Positions 7,096 through 13,403 are shown, numbered from the stretch's first letter. The stretch is DNA of 13,403 bases from UBA9647 sp049522195 (GCA_049522195.1 JBEKOB010000103.1:1-13403); one strand, 5' to 3'. Notes: a model not told the origin generated them from the letters alone. A program made the numbers and translations.

Positions 7096-8521
7096 AAGAT
7101 TCATGCACAATAGTGAGCAGCTTCCGCCGAGGCCGATCTGTGATCCAGCGGAATCCTTCGAGGTTGTACTCTTTTTCGTGTTTCGCGATCATCTTTTCCG
7201 GAAAATATCTCCCCTCCACACCTCCCACAATTTTTATCCTGTCGATCTTTCCGGCTGCGAATTCCATGACGATTCGATCGCCGCTCGATCGATTGACACC
7301 GTTCGGAGAGGCGCCGTCGAACAGGTAGTACAAGCTCGTCGCTGTCCGTTCGGCGTCGATTTGGTCAATCTTTCCATCGTTGAAGCGAAGCGTCACTTCA
7401 CGCGCAGAAAGCTGGTTGAACCGTGACTTGTTCAACGAATCAGCACGGGAGACCGCCATCGCACGTCCGCGCACATAGACACTTTGCAGCTTCTGATCTC
7501 TCGTCGTAATGACGATGGAATCGCCTGTGACCTGATTCCCGACATTCCAGACGACAGGGTGCTGCCGGAGAATGATTCTGTCCCTCTTGTAGAAATACGT
7601 TGCTTCGCCGCACCGTGCTGAGAAATCCGTACGAGCCATCTCCACGTTGCCGACAGCCACAAAACGCTGAAGTGTATCCTGATATGCCTCCATGTGTGAA
7701 GCGAGAACCATCAGCGTATCGAGCCCGCCGTTCGCTGCCGTGTCGATCTGCATCAGCCGGGGGTTCTTCGGCACCATCGTGTACTTCCCTTTTTCGAAGT
7801 GCACAAGCGAATCCCCAAATACCGTGATGTTGTTCTCTGCGCTCGCGACCCTCACCCTGCCGACAGCAATTGATTTGTCTTCGTTTTCGAAGTACGTCAA
7901 CTCATCTGACCAAGTCGACGATGCAGAGTCGACAACGTGCACGTCCCCACGAAAGTATGCGCGTTTGTCGTTCGCCCAGTACTCTCCATATTTCGAAGTC
8001 AGAATCGTCTTACCGCGGTCGAGGCGAACATTGTTCGGGAACACGGCCCGCCGATCACTGCCTGAGTACGTTCCCTCCGTCGATGTCAGCGTTGTGCTAT
8101 CGCGGACAATTCTGACGTGGCCAAAGAGATCCGCAACATTCGTCTGCATATTGCGAAATGCAGAGTCGCACCAGATCTTGATGTCTCCCGATGTTGACGG
8201 TTGCACCATGTGAACCCTGCCAATGAGGGCTTGTATCTGCTGCGTCCCCACACGCCTGACATTCAGCACGTCGGCTGCGCGAATCTCGAAATCCTTTTGC
8301 TGGGCGGACAACTGTCCCGCCGCCATAAACGATAGCACAACAAGTGCAAGCGCGCAAACTCGAAATCCTAAGTTCGAAATCCTAAACAAAATCGAAGCAC
8401 GAAACTCAAAAGCGAACATATCACCGGTGCCAATACCTTTCGAATTTCGGTTTTCGATTTTCGGTTTTCCTTGAGATTTTGTATTTCGGATTTCGTATTT
8501 GTTAGCGGAACCTGCGTGCAT
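7088..8521 (-). CDS. lptA: OstA-like LPS transport protein (LptA family), signal peptide altered by a repeat element
   Basis: LptA-type OstA proteins form the periplasmic bridge that carries LPS from LptC to LptD. From the ATG at 8521 the protein has 477 residues, longer than Proteobacterial LptA (about 185) but usual for OstA-like proteins of Bacteroidota-type genomes. The hydrophobic core VCALALVVLSFMAAGQLSA (about 55-73) predicts cleavage before QQKDF. The mature part is beta-rich with repeated OstA-like strands (ALIGRVHMVQ, LFGHVRIVRDST, AYFRGDVHVVD). The ATG at 8521 lies 7 bases after the lptC stop. Residues 5 to 54 (containing NKYEIRNTK and LFRISNLGFR) are encoded by the palindromic element and give an odd, long, charged n-region. 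An internal ATG at 8419, also inside the element, would give a shorter signal peptide. A TTG at 8596 inside lptC is less likely. Confidence 0.85.
   Translation of the reverse strand: MHAGSANKYEIRNTKSQGKPKIENRNSKGIGTGDMFAFEFRASILFRISNLGFRVCALALVVLSFMAAGQLSAQQKDFEIRAADVLNVRRVGTQQIQALIGRVHMVQPSTSGDIKIWCDSAFRNMQTNVADLFGHVRIVRDSTTLTSTEGTYSGSDRRAVFPNNVRLDRGKTILTSKYGEYWANDKRAYFRGDVHVVDSASSTWSDELTYFENEDKSIAVGRVRVASAENNITVFGDSLVHFEKGKYTMVPKNPRLMQIDTAANGGLDTLMVLASHMEAYQDTLQRFVAVGNVEMARTDFSARCGEATYFYKRDRIILRQHPVVWNVGNQVTGDSIVITTRDQKLQSVYVRGRAMAVSRADSLNKSRFNQLSAREVTLRFNDGKIDQIDAERTATSLYYLFDGASPNGVNRSSGDRIVMEFAAGKIDRIKIVGGVEGRYFPEKMIAKHEKEYNLEGFRWITDRPRRKLLTIVHESYD
8356..8504. repeat. CGAA-rich imperfect palindromic element (copy C) inside the 5' end of lptA
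   Basis: This stretch of about 149 bp has the same CGAA-rich make-up as copies A and B. The inner arms, about 8388-8412 and 8437-8461, pair over roughly 24 bases with a few mismatches around a loop holding the perfect palindrome CACCGGTG (8422-8429). The left arm carries a 14-base tandem repeat beginning CGAAATCCTAA at 8361 and again at 8375. Read on the minus strand, TTCGAACTTAGGATTTC matches TTCGGACTTAGGATTTC of copy B except at one base. The whole element is in frame with lptA, has no stop in that frame, and supplies most of the n-region of its signal peptide. Confidence 0.65.
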
Positions 8522-8528
8522 CGCGGTT

Positions 8529-9077
8529 TCAATTTCCGTGAACTTGCGCCGTGACCTTGAAAATCCTGTAATTGTGCAGACGACGATCCGATTCAAACCC
8601 GCGCCCTTGTACCTTCTCGCGTGGTGAGGTTACGTATACATACTCCGTTGTATAGATCAGCTGACGCTTATTGTCCCAGTAGAGCCGTTCAGACCGAAGT
8701 TTTGTGCTGTCATCCGAGACCACAAGGACATCTCCGTCAGCCTGAATGCTGTTCGTCTGCTCGTTGACTGTCCCTTCCCGGGCAGTCATCACCGAGGTTT
8801 CTTTACCGGCATCATTGTAGAAATAGACCGTGATCCCCTGGCTCAGCTTCGTGTCCTGAGGACCGTCGTACTTCTCCAGGTAGCCGGATTTAATCCGCGC
8901 TTGCACACGCCCGGAATCTGAAATCACGATGGTGCTGTTCCAGCTCTCTTGCTGCGGGATGGTCTTGGAATCGAGCCCCGGAAGAACCGAGGGCTTGATC
9001 TTGTCCTCACACCCCTGCATCGGCGCCAACAAGAAACCCGCGAGAAGCATCCCAGACGCGAATCGAAGTGCTCTCAT
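8529..9077 (-). CDS. lptC: LPS export periplasmic protein LptC (lipoprotein type)
   Basis: LptC is anchored at the inner membrane and passes LPS from LptBFG to LptA. The protein has 182 residues. It starts with a signal sequence (MRALRFASGMLLAGFLLAP) ending in MQGC, so the cysteine at 23 could be lipidated, although MQGC is a loose match to the usual lipobox. The rest is the expected single beta-jellyroll-like domain, with GRVQARIKSGYLEKYD (residues 56-71), GITVYFYNDAGKETSVMTA, SIQADGDVLVVS and KLRSERLYWDNKRQLIYTTE. The ATG at 9077 overlaps the kdsD stop as ATGA with GGAG just upstream, and lptA follows directly. Identification rests on these motifs plus its place between kdsD and lptA, the classic setting for lptC. 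Confidence 0.88.
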   Translation of the reverse strand: MRALRFASGMLLAGFLLAPMQGCEDKIKPSVLPGLDSKTIPQQESWNSTIVISDSGRVQARIKSGYLEKYDGPQDTKLSQGITVYFYNDAGKETSVMTAREGTVNEQTNSIQADGDVLVVSDDSTKLRSERLYWDNKRQLIYTTEYVYVTSPREKVQGRGFESDRRLHNYRIFKVTAQVHGN

Positions 9078-10054
9078 CCCGCTCCTTCGGTTCCCAAACC
9101 CGCTTTCACCAGATCGTGGAGGTGCAGCATTCCGACAGGACGCTGCGACTCATCTACCACGATGAGCTGTGTAATGTTGTAGGCTTCCATCTCTTCGAGA
9201 GCAGTTGCGGCAAGAAGTCCCTTACGAAAGGTTTTGGGGTTCTTCGTCATCGCATCCGCCGCGGTCATGTTCGTAACATGCCTTGCTCGCTGCAGCAGTC
9301 GACGCAAGTCGCCATCGGTGATGATGCCACAAAGCTTCCCCGATCCGTCAACGACGCATGTCGCGCCAAGACGCTTGGACGTCATTTCGACGATCGCCTC
9401 TGAAAGCGGCACTTCCTCCCGTACGACCGGGACACTGTCCCCTGCGACCATCATCTCCTCAACTCTGAGCAGAAGTCTTTTCCCGAGATTGCCGCCGGGA
9501 TGGAACATCGCAAACTCTTCTTTGGTAAATCCCCGCTTGTCGAGGAGAGCAACTGCAAGCGCATCTCCCAGCGCCAGCGCCGCGGTTGTCGACGCCGTCG
9601 GGGTAAGATCGTGCGGACATGCTTCCTCCTTCACGCTCGCATCGAGGACGATATCGCTCTGCCGGGCAAGATTTGAAGAGACATTTCCGATCATCGAGAT
9701 GACTTTGACGCCGATGCGCCGGAAGAGAGGTATCAGCTCGCGTATCTCCTCTGTGTCGCCGCTCTTGGAAAGACAGATGACCACGTCCTCCGCCCTCACC
9801 ATGCCGAGGTCGCCATGGACCGCGTCGGATGGATGGAGGAAGATGGCGGCCGTGCCGGTCGAGTTCATCGTGGCCACAATCTTTCGCGCCACGAGTCCCG
9901 ATTTTCCCAGGCCCGTCACAATGACACGCCCTGTGCTCTTGAAGATCAGGTCGACCGCCGCCTCGAAGTTCTCATCGATCTTCGATTCTAGTGCTCGGAC
10001 GGCGTCCGCTTCAATGCGGATGACCTCTTTGCCACGCTCAATTGATGTACCCAT
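9074..10054 (-). CDS. kdsD: Arabinose-5-phosphate isomerase (KpsF/GutQ family)
   Basis: KdsD interconverts ribulose 5-phosphate and arabinose 5-phosphate, the first step toward Kdo. The 326 residues match the family length. The SIS domain (about 40-175) has VTGLGKSG (46-53), HPSDAVHGDLGM (74-85) and LSKSGDTEE (95-103), followed by CPHDLTPTAST and MFHPGGNLGKRL. The catalytic set known from the E. coli enzyme (K59, E111, E152, H193) appears here as K51, E103, E144 and H185, with a constant offset of eight. Two CBS domains follow at about 200-255 and 265-320. The ATG at 10054 has GGAG 8 bases upstream. The 52-bp gap before it carries a G-quadruplex motif on the transcribed strand. It overlaps lptC by 4 bases. 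Confidence 0.96.
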   Translation of the reverse strand: MGTSIERGKEVIRIEADAVRALESKIDENFEAAVDLIFKSTGRVIVTGLGKSGLVARKIVATMNSTGTAAIFLHPSDAVHGDLGMVRAEDVVICLSKSGDTEEIRELIPLFRRIGVKVISMIGNVSSNLARQSDIVLDASVKEEACPHDLTPTASTTAALALGDALAVALLDKRGFTKEEFAMFHPGGNLGKRLLLRVEEMMVAGDSVPVVREEVPLSEAIVEMTSKRLGATCVVDGSGKLCGIITDGDLRRLLQRARHVTNMTAADAMTKNPKTFRKGLLAATALEEMEAYNITQLIVVDESQRPVGMLHLHDLVKAGLGTEGAG

Positions 10055-10089
10055 CTACTCACTCCGGAGATAACTGGACCGCGCTCGAA

Positions 10090-10119
10090 CCCCCTCCTCC
10101 TCCCCCTTATTTCCCACCC
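10090..10119 (-). promoter_or_regulatory. Putative G-quadruplex in the kdsD upstream spacer
   Basis: On the transcribed (minus) strand there are four G-tracts: GGG, then A-less loop T, GGG, loop AAATAA, GGGGG, loop AGGAGGA, and GGGGG. Loops of 1, 6 and 7 bases fit the standard G3+N1-7 definition of a quadruplex. The motif covers the stop codon (TAA, 10107-10109) of the unrecognised gene and ends 35 bases before the kdsD ATG. In mRNA it could slow ribosomes or act as a processing or stability element between the two genes. The internal GGAGGAGG is too far from the kdsD start to be its ribosome-binding site. Confidence 0.45.
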
Positions 10120-10874
10120 TTAAAGAGCCGGCGCGTAGCTCGTTTGAACCAGTTGATACTTCCCTCCGTCGGCACGACGAGAGGTTCCCCCAGGAAAACT
10201 TTAGGTCGTAATCTGTTGTAAGACGAAAAAGCTCCCGTCAACGCTGCATCAGTGTACCTGTGAAGATCCATGAAGAGCCGCCTTGAGTCGGGAACCGACC
10301 TGCGGTCCTGCACTTCCTTCTGAAGCATCAGCTCGTTGTAGAAACCCGTGACGGGTATCGGATGATTCACCTTGGATTGAGCGTCGAACACCCAGAGACG
10401 GTGATCTTTTACGCAGATCGCAAGTACCAAAGAGTGCCCGGAACCCGTATTCATCTTGACTTCCCTCAGAACCCCATCGCAACCAGGACATGGCATGGAC
10501 GGAAGCCATTCCGAAAGCGTCCAGCGGCGATACGATGCAAGTTCGCCGGGAAGATCAGCCTCAATGGGACCGGAAGTTTCAAACTCGAGCTGGTCACCCA
10601 GACGCTCCCGCACGCTAACAGTGATTTCGCCCAGTTCGGTCTTCACCAAACCGAATGCCAACAACTGAGGAAGCGGAGACTCAATGTCCGGAATCAGACC
10701 GGGCGCGCCGAGTATGTACCCCCCTGCCCCCCTTTGACCTATCCCGACAATGTTCCATTCCCGTACCATCTTACGGTATTCAGCATATCCGGGCCGATCT
10801 GCCGGAAGCACCCAGAGAAGCAGAGCATGCTCGAGCGTGGTCAGCTCACGCGGAAAAATATCGTCAGGACCCAT
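10107..10874 (-). CDS. Unrecognised operon protein with a possible zinc-binding CPGC...CVKDH site
   Basis: I do not recognise this 255-residue protein. It is soluble in appearance, with no signal peptide and no clear membrane segment. It opens with LTTLEHALLLWVLPADRPGY and a glycine-rich stretch (GIGQRGAGGYILGAPGLIP, 44-62). The middle has a CPGC pair (C129, C132) and later C154 and H158 in ICVKDH, together a plausible zinc-ribbon-like set. The end is basic (FKRATRRLFKGGK). The ATG at 10874 lies 11 bases after the kdsC stop, and kdsD follows 52 bases downstream, so it sits inside the Kdo/LPS operon and is probably co-expressed with it. A role in regulating or assembling LPS synthesis is a guess from position only. 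Its codon use and composition look like those of its neighbours, and the reading frame is uninterrupted. Confidence 0.7.
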   Translation of the reverse strand: MGPDDIFPRELTTLEHALLLWVLPADRPGYAEYRKMVREWNIVGIGQRGAGGYILGAPGLIPDIESPLPQLLAFGLVKTELGEITVSVRERLGDQLEFETSGPIEADLPGELASYRRWTLSEWLPSMPCPGCDGVLREVKMNTGSGHSLVLAICVKDHRLWVFDAQSKVNHPIPVTGFYNELMLQKEVQDRRSVPDSRRLFMDLHRYTDAALTGAFSSYNRLRPKVFLGEPLVVPTEGSINWFKRATRRLFKGGK

Positions 10875-10885
10875 ACCTGGTTGCT

Positions 10886-11386
10886 TCAGGATTGGGCATC
10901 AAGAATGAGATCGATCACTTCGCGGACAGCTCCTTTGCCTCCCGCGAGCCTGCAAACATAGTCAACCATCGAAAGCACCTGCGGCATTGCATCTGCCGGC
11001 GCCGCAGCAAATCCCACGCAACGAAGCACTGGCAGATCGGGCTCATCATCCCCCACATAGGCCACCTCGGAGTCGGTCAAGCCCAGCTTCTTCTTGATTT
11101 TCTCATATGCCACGAGCTTCTTGTCGAGATTCTGGTGGAGTTCCGTAATGCCAAGCTCCTTCGCACGCACTTTGACAATCGTCGAGACTCTTCCAGTAAT
11201 GATCCCGACCTTCACACCCAGCCGCTGGAGTTTGACGATCCCGTACCCATCTTTTGTGTTGAATTGCTTGAGCTCCTCACCCCGCCCGGAATAGTAGATC
11301 CCCCCGTCCGTCATCACACCATCCACGTCGAGAAGAAGGAGTCGGATCCTGCGGAGAACTGTGCGTTGTGGGCGTTTCGTTGGCAA
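10886..11386 (-). CDS. kdsC: 3-deoxy-D-manno-octulosonate 8-phosphate phosphatase
   Basis: KdsC removes the phosphate from Kdo-8-phosphate to give Kdo. It is a small HAD-superfamily phosphatase without a cap domain that works as a tetramer. The 166 residues match the family. Visible HAD motifs are LLLLDVDGVMTDG (16-28, with nucleophile D20 and acid/base D22), IITGR (62-66), the conserved lysine region NLDKK (86-90), and VGDDEPDLPVL (111-121). The end GGKGAVREV (149-157) is the KdsC tail that reaches into the neighbouring active site. The only usable start in frame is a TTG at 11386; no ATG or GTG precedes the catalytic motif and no good Shine-Dalgarno site is seen. It begins 18 bases after the kdsA stop, so it is probably co-transcribed and perhaps translated weakly. 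Confidence 0.93.
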   Translation of the reverse strand: MPTKRPQRTVLRRIRLLLLDVDGVMTDGGIYYSGRGEELKQFNTKDGYGIVKLQRLGVKVGIITGRVSTIVKVRAKELGITELHQNLDKKLVAYEKIKKKLGLTDSEVAYVGDDEPDLPVLRCVGFAAAPADAMPQVLSMVDYVCRLAGGKGAVREVIDLILDAQS

Positions 11387-11404
11387 GGTCGTGTCTCTGC
11401 AGGT

Positions 11405-12235
11405 CTACCGCGCTTTCAGATCCTTTTTAACAACGGCGTCGATCGCCATCACTTGCTTCAGCAGGTCGTCGAGCAGGTCGAGCCTGAGCTGGCTCGCAGG
11501 GTCACTGAGCGCCTTTGGAGGGTTCGGATGTGCTTCTACGAACAGCGCATCGCACCCGGCTGCAACCCCTGCGCGTGCGATGGGGAAAATAAACTCTGGT
11601 TGGCCACCGCTCCTGATTGTTTCTCCTCCCGGTAACTGGACAGAATGCGTGGCATCGAGAACGACGGGGAATCCGGATCGCCGCATGATCGGAAGCGAGC
11701 GCATATCGACCACGAGGTTGTTGTACCCAAACGTCGTACCCCGCTCTGTGAGAAGCACCTTCTTATTCCCGGTCATGACCACCTTTTCCGCCGCGAGCCT
11801 CATATCGGCCGGAGCGAGGAACTGTCCTTTTTTGATGTTGATGACCTTTCCGGTCCTTCCCGCAGCCTGCAGAAGCTCGGTTTGACGGCAGAGAAATGCC
11901 GGAATTTGCAGGACATCCACAATCTCGGCAGCCTTGACGGCATCTTCGGCCGTATGAATATCCGTCAATACCGGGACACCAAACTCTTTCCGCACCTCGG
12001 CAAGTATGTCAAGCGCTTCATCATCGCCTATCGACATAAAGGAACGAGCACTTGTCCGATTCGCCTTCTTATAGGAAGATTTGAAGATGAGGGGAATCCG
12101 GCGCCGTTCTGCGATACGGACGATCTTTCCGGCCGTTGCCAGAATCATCTTTCTGCTCTCAACAACGCAGGGGCCCGCGATCAGGACGAGCGGACCATTT
12201 CCACCGATTCGTATGTCACCAACCTTGACTATCAG
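11405..12235 (-). CDS. kdsA: 3-deoxy-8-phosphooctulonate synthase (KdsA), non-standard start codon
   Basis: KdsA condenses phosphoenolpyruvate with arabinose 5-phosphate to Kdo-8-phosphate. Motifs, numbered from the proposed CTG at 12235, are IAGPCVVES (19-27), FKSSYKKANRTS, DIHT, QIPAFLCRQTEL, NIKKGQFLAP, TERGTTFGYNNLVVD, DATHSVQLPGG and VEAHPNPPKALSD. The likely metal ligands C23, H197, E234 and D245 place it in the metal-dependent class, like the Aquifex aeolicus enzyme. The first ATG in frame, at 12148, would delete the first strand and the PEP/metal motif AGPC, so it cannot be the true start of a working enzyme. The upstream frame is open back to a TGA but has no ATG, GTG or TTG. CTG at 12235 or ATA at 12232 fits the family start (VKVGDIRIGG) and follows AGAGG. 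From CTG the length is 276 residues, normal for KdsA. Confidence 0.93.
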   Translation of the reverse strand: MIVKVGDIRIGGNGPLVLIAGPCVVESRKMILATAGKIVRIAERRRIPLIFKSSYKKANRTSARSFMSIGDDEALDILAEVRKEFGVPVLTDIHTAEDAVKAAEIVDVLQIPAFLCRQTELLQAAGRTGKVINIKKGQFLAPADMRLAAEKVVMTGNKKVLLTERGTTFGYNNLVVDMRSLPIMRRSGFPVVLDATHSVQLPGGETIRSGGQPEFIFPIARAGVAAGCDALFVEAHPNPPKALSDPASQLRLDLLDDLLKQVMAIDAVVKKDLKAR

Positions 12236-12250
12236 AAGATCCTCTTCAAG
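12236..12250 (-). promoter_or_regulatory. Ribosome-binding site that supports the non-standard kdsA start
   Basis: On the minus strand GAAGAGGATC (12247-12238) contains AGAGG, which ends 5 bases before the CTG at 12235 and 8 bases before the ATA at 12232. This is the best Shine-Dalgarno match near the place where KdsA proteins normally begin, and nothing similar precedes the internal ATG at 12148. It is the main local evidence, besides homology, that translation starts here. Confidence 0.5.
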
Positions 12251-12396
12251 ATCGTTCGGAGACTCAGATGTGACTGATCATATGATTTTTAACGTACGAA
12301 AAAATGCCACAACAATCAAAAAAGACTGATTTTATTGCTTTCTTGCATCTCCTTGGTTATTCACGTATTTTAGCGTCGGAACATCCATTCTTTCAA
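12251..12396. promoter_or_regulatory. Divergent promoter region between kdsA and ispE
   Basis: This AT-rich gap separates two genes transcribed away from each other, so it must hold at least the promoters of both, unless the LPS operon is started elsewhere. For ispE a weak sigma-70-like pair is visible: TTGCAT (12343-12348) and TATTTT (12366-12371), 17 bases apart, giving a short leader before the ATG at 12397. Toward kdsA there is TATGAT within the perfect palindrome ATCATATGAT (12277-12286), a fair -10 match but without a good -35 box. The palindrome could equally be an operator. These assignments are tentative. Confidence 0.3.
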
Positions 12397-13251
12397 ATGA
12401 AAGTACGGGCATACGCGAAGATCAATCTTGGGCTCCACGTCCTCGGGAAACGTTCCGATGGGTATCACAACATCGAGACCGTCTTCCGACTGATCGACCT
12501 GTACGACGAGCTCGAGATTGTCCAGAACGACCAGGGCACTTATTTCTCTTCCAACAAACCCGAGCTGTCGAACGACGGCACGAACCTCTGCCTGCGTGCG
12601 GCCCACCTCCTGCGTGATCTCACGGGCTGTCATATGGGTGTCGAGATGAAACTGACCAAACGCATTCCCATCGGCGCCGGGTTGGGGGGCGGAAGCAGCG
12701 ATGCGGCGGCAACGCTCAAAGGACTGACGAAACTCTGGTCGCTGGATATCAACCCGGAAGAGCTGCAGACTATCAGCGAGTCGCTTGGCTCAGATGTCCC
12801 TTTCTTTTTCACGGGACAGACCGCGCACGCTACCGGGAGAGGTGAAGTACTGGAGAGCTTCGCGCTGCCACTTCCGTACTCGATTCTGGTCGCCACGCCC
12901 CCTATCCATGTCTCTACTGCGTGGGCGTATTCGTCCCTGAGGCTTGCTGAGAACAGGAACCAGCCGAAGCTCAGGGACCTCCTTTCGGGCACCATCCGGG
13001 ACACTGGGGCCCTTCGAAGGGAGCTGACCAATGACTTCGAGGAGACGGTTTTCCGGCAGTATCCTGAGATCCTAAGACTAAAAGAGACCATCTTCTCCGG
13101 CGGAGCGGAAGTGGCCCTCATGAGCGGCAGCGGGTCGTCCGTGTTTGGATTTTTTTCCAGTGCAGAGAATGCGAGGACAGTCGCATCGAATCTCCCCACA
13201 CACTATTTCACGTCAGTCACAGAGCCGCAGTTCAAACCAGAGATCAACTAA
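12397..13251 (+). CDS. ispE: 4-diphosphocytidyl-2-C-methyl-D-erythritol kinase
   Basis: IspE phosphorylates CDP-methylerythritol at the 2-hydroxyl with ATP, a step of the MEP pathway to isoprenoids. It is a GHMP kinase. From the ATG at 12397 it has 284 residues, the family norm, and begins MKVRAYAKINLGLHVLGKR with the catalytic lysine K8. The glycine-rich ATP loop is PIGAGLGGGSSDAAA (91-105), the catalytic aspartate is D133 in LGSDVPFFF, and MSGSGSSVFG near the end is the third GHMP motif. An in-frame ATG at 12304 would add 31 residues unlike the family and would place the likely promoter inside the gene, so I reject it. No Shine-Dalgarno site is evident. It is the only complete plus-strand gene and diverges from kdsA. 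Confidence 0.95.
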   Translation: MKVRAYAKINLGLHVLGKRSDGYHNIETVFRLIDLYDELEIVQNDQGTYFSSNKPELSNDGTNLCLRAAHLLRDLTGCHMGVEMKLTKRIPIGAGLGGGSSDAAATLKGLTKLWSLDINPEELQTISESLGSDVPFFFTGQTAHATGRGEVLESFALPLPYSILVATPPIHVSTAWAYSSLRLAENRNQPKLRDLLSGTIRDTGALRRELTNDFEETVFRQYPEILRLKETIFSGGAEVALMSGSGSSVFGFFSSAENARTVASNLPTHYFTSVTEPQFKPEIN

Positions 13252-13266
13252 CAATCACCTGATCCA

Positions 13267-13403
13267 GTGGCGCTCCGACAATCGGTCCATTTGAACTCTT
13301 CCTCTCTTAAAGCCATCCGGTTTGTACTCCCGCTTGTTTGCCTGATCTCTACTACAGCCGCACAAGAAATGCCGATTCCGGACTCAGTCAAGGCCCAGCA
13401 ACT
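13267..13403 (+). CDS. Secreted protein, N-terminal fragment (continues past right edge)
   Basis: An open frame begins 15 bases after the ispE stop and runs off the window. Possible starts are GTG at 13267 or TTG at 13291; there is no ATG before the signal region ends. From the TTG it reads MNSSSLKAIRFVLPLVCL, then ISTTAAQEMPIPDSVKAQQ, a clear Sec signal peptide with likely cleavage near TTA-A or AA-Q. The short distance to ispE and the same strand suggest co-transcription. The mature part visible is only about a dozen residues, so the family cannot be named. The lack of ATG and of a clear ribosome-binding site lowers confidence in the exact start, but the signal peptide is convincing. Confidence 0.5.
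   Translation, partial: MALRQSVHLNSSSLKAIRFVLPLVCLISTTAAQEMPIPDSVKAQQ

Noticed and set aside
9234..10073. 279-residue plus-strand open frame
   Set aside because: Antisense shadow of kdsD, whose catalytic residues are all in place; the frame is serine/arginine/threonine-rich without motifs.
10719..10732. Two six-base C runs (CCCCCC TG CCCCCC) within the unrecognised gene as a phase-variation tract
   Set aside because: Six-base runs are short for slippage, and they simply code for Arg-Gly-Ala-Gly-Gly in frame.
10655..11635. 326-residue plus-strand open frame
   Set aside because: It lies antisense to the unrecognised gene, kdsC and the end of kdsA, all of which have clear coding character or family motifs; its translation is low-complexity with no domain.
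11405..12148. kdsA starting at the first ATG (247 residues)
   Set aside because: It would remove the conserved IAGPC segment and a metal ligand, although the bases upstream still encode them in frame.
12304..12396. N-terminal extension of IspE from the ATG at 12304
   Set aside because: The extra residues do not resemble the family, and the region has base composition and weak promoter boxes suited to a divergent promoter.

Overview
The window looks like a chromosomal segment of a Gram-negative, LPS-making bacterium, most likely an uncultured member of the Bacteroidota/Ignavibacteriota/Chlorobi side of the tree. The reasons are an OstA-like LptA next to a lipoprotein-type LptC, an Aquifex-like metal-dependent KdsA, a Thermotoga-type DAHP synthase and rather few strong Shine-Dalgarno sites. 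This placement is inferred from protein style only; no rRNA or tRNA is present. I see no phage, transposase, CRISPR array or defence genes.

Layout. All complete genes but one lie on the minus strand, so they are transcribed from high to low coordinates. From the right: ispE (plus strand) diverges from kdsA across an AT-rich gap of about 160 bp, and the start of a secreted-protein gene follows ispE and runs off the right edge. Leftwards from kdsA comes a compact LPS operon: kdsA, kdsC, an unrecognised gene, kdsD, lptC, lptA (OstA-like) and lptB, with gaps of at most about 50 bp and ATGA-type overlaps. It makes and activates steps toward Kdo and builds part of the LPS export machine. After 93 bp come aroF (DAHP synthase), tyrA and an aspartate-type aminotransferase overlapping pckA. 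The left edge holds the first 80 codons of a probable outer-membrane protein.

How the genes work together. PckA makes phosphoenolpyruvate (PEP), and both AroF and KdsA, which are homologous, consume PEP. The aminotransferase can supply oxaloacetate to PckA, and may also act on prephenate beside TyrA. KdsD makes arabinose 5-phosphate, KdsA condenses it with PEP, and KdsC dephosphorylates the product to Kdo. LptB, LptA and LptC then serve LPS export.

Most notable points. (1) An AT-rich, CGAA-rich palindromic element occurs three times: beside element-like debris after pckA, as the whole aroF-tyrA spacer, and inside the signal-peptide coding part of lptA, where it stays in frame. (2) LptB carries an 85-residue tail made of three-residue repeats that switch from acidic to strongly basic. 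(3) kdsA has no ATG, GTG or TTG that keeps its essential N-terminus, and seems to start at CTG or ATA behind a good ribosome-binding site. (4) A canonical G-quadruplex motif spans the stop codon before kdsD. I found no wholly new multi-gene system.
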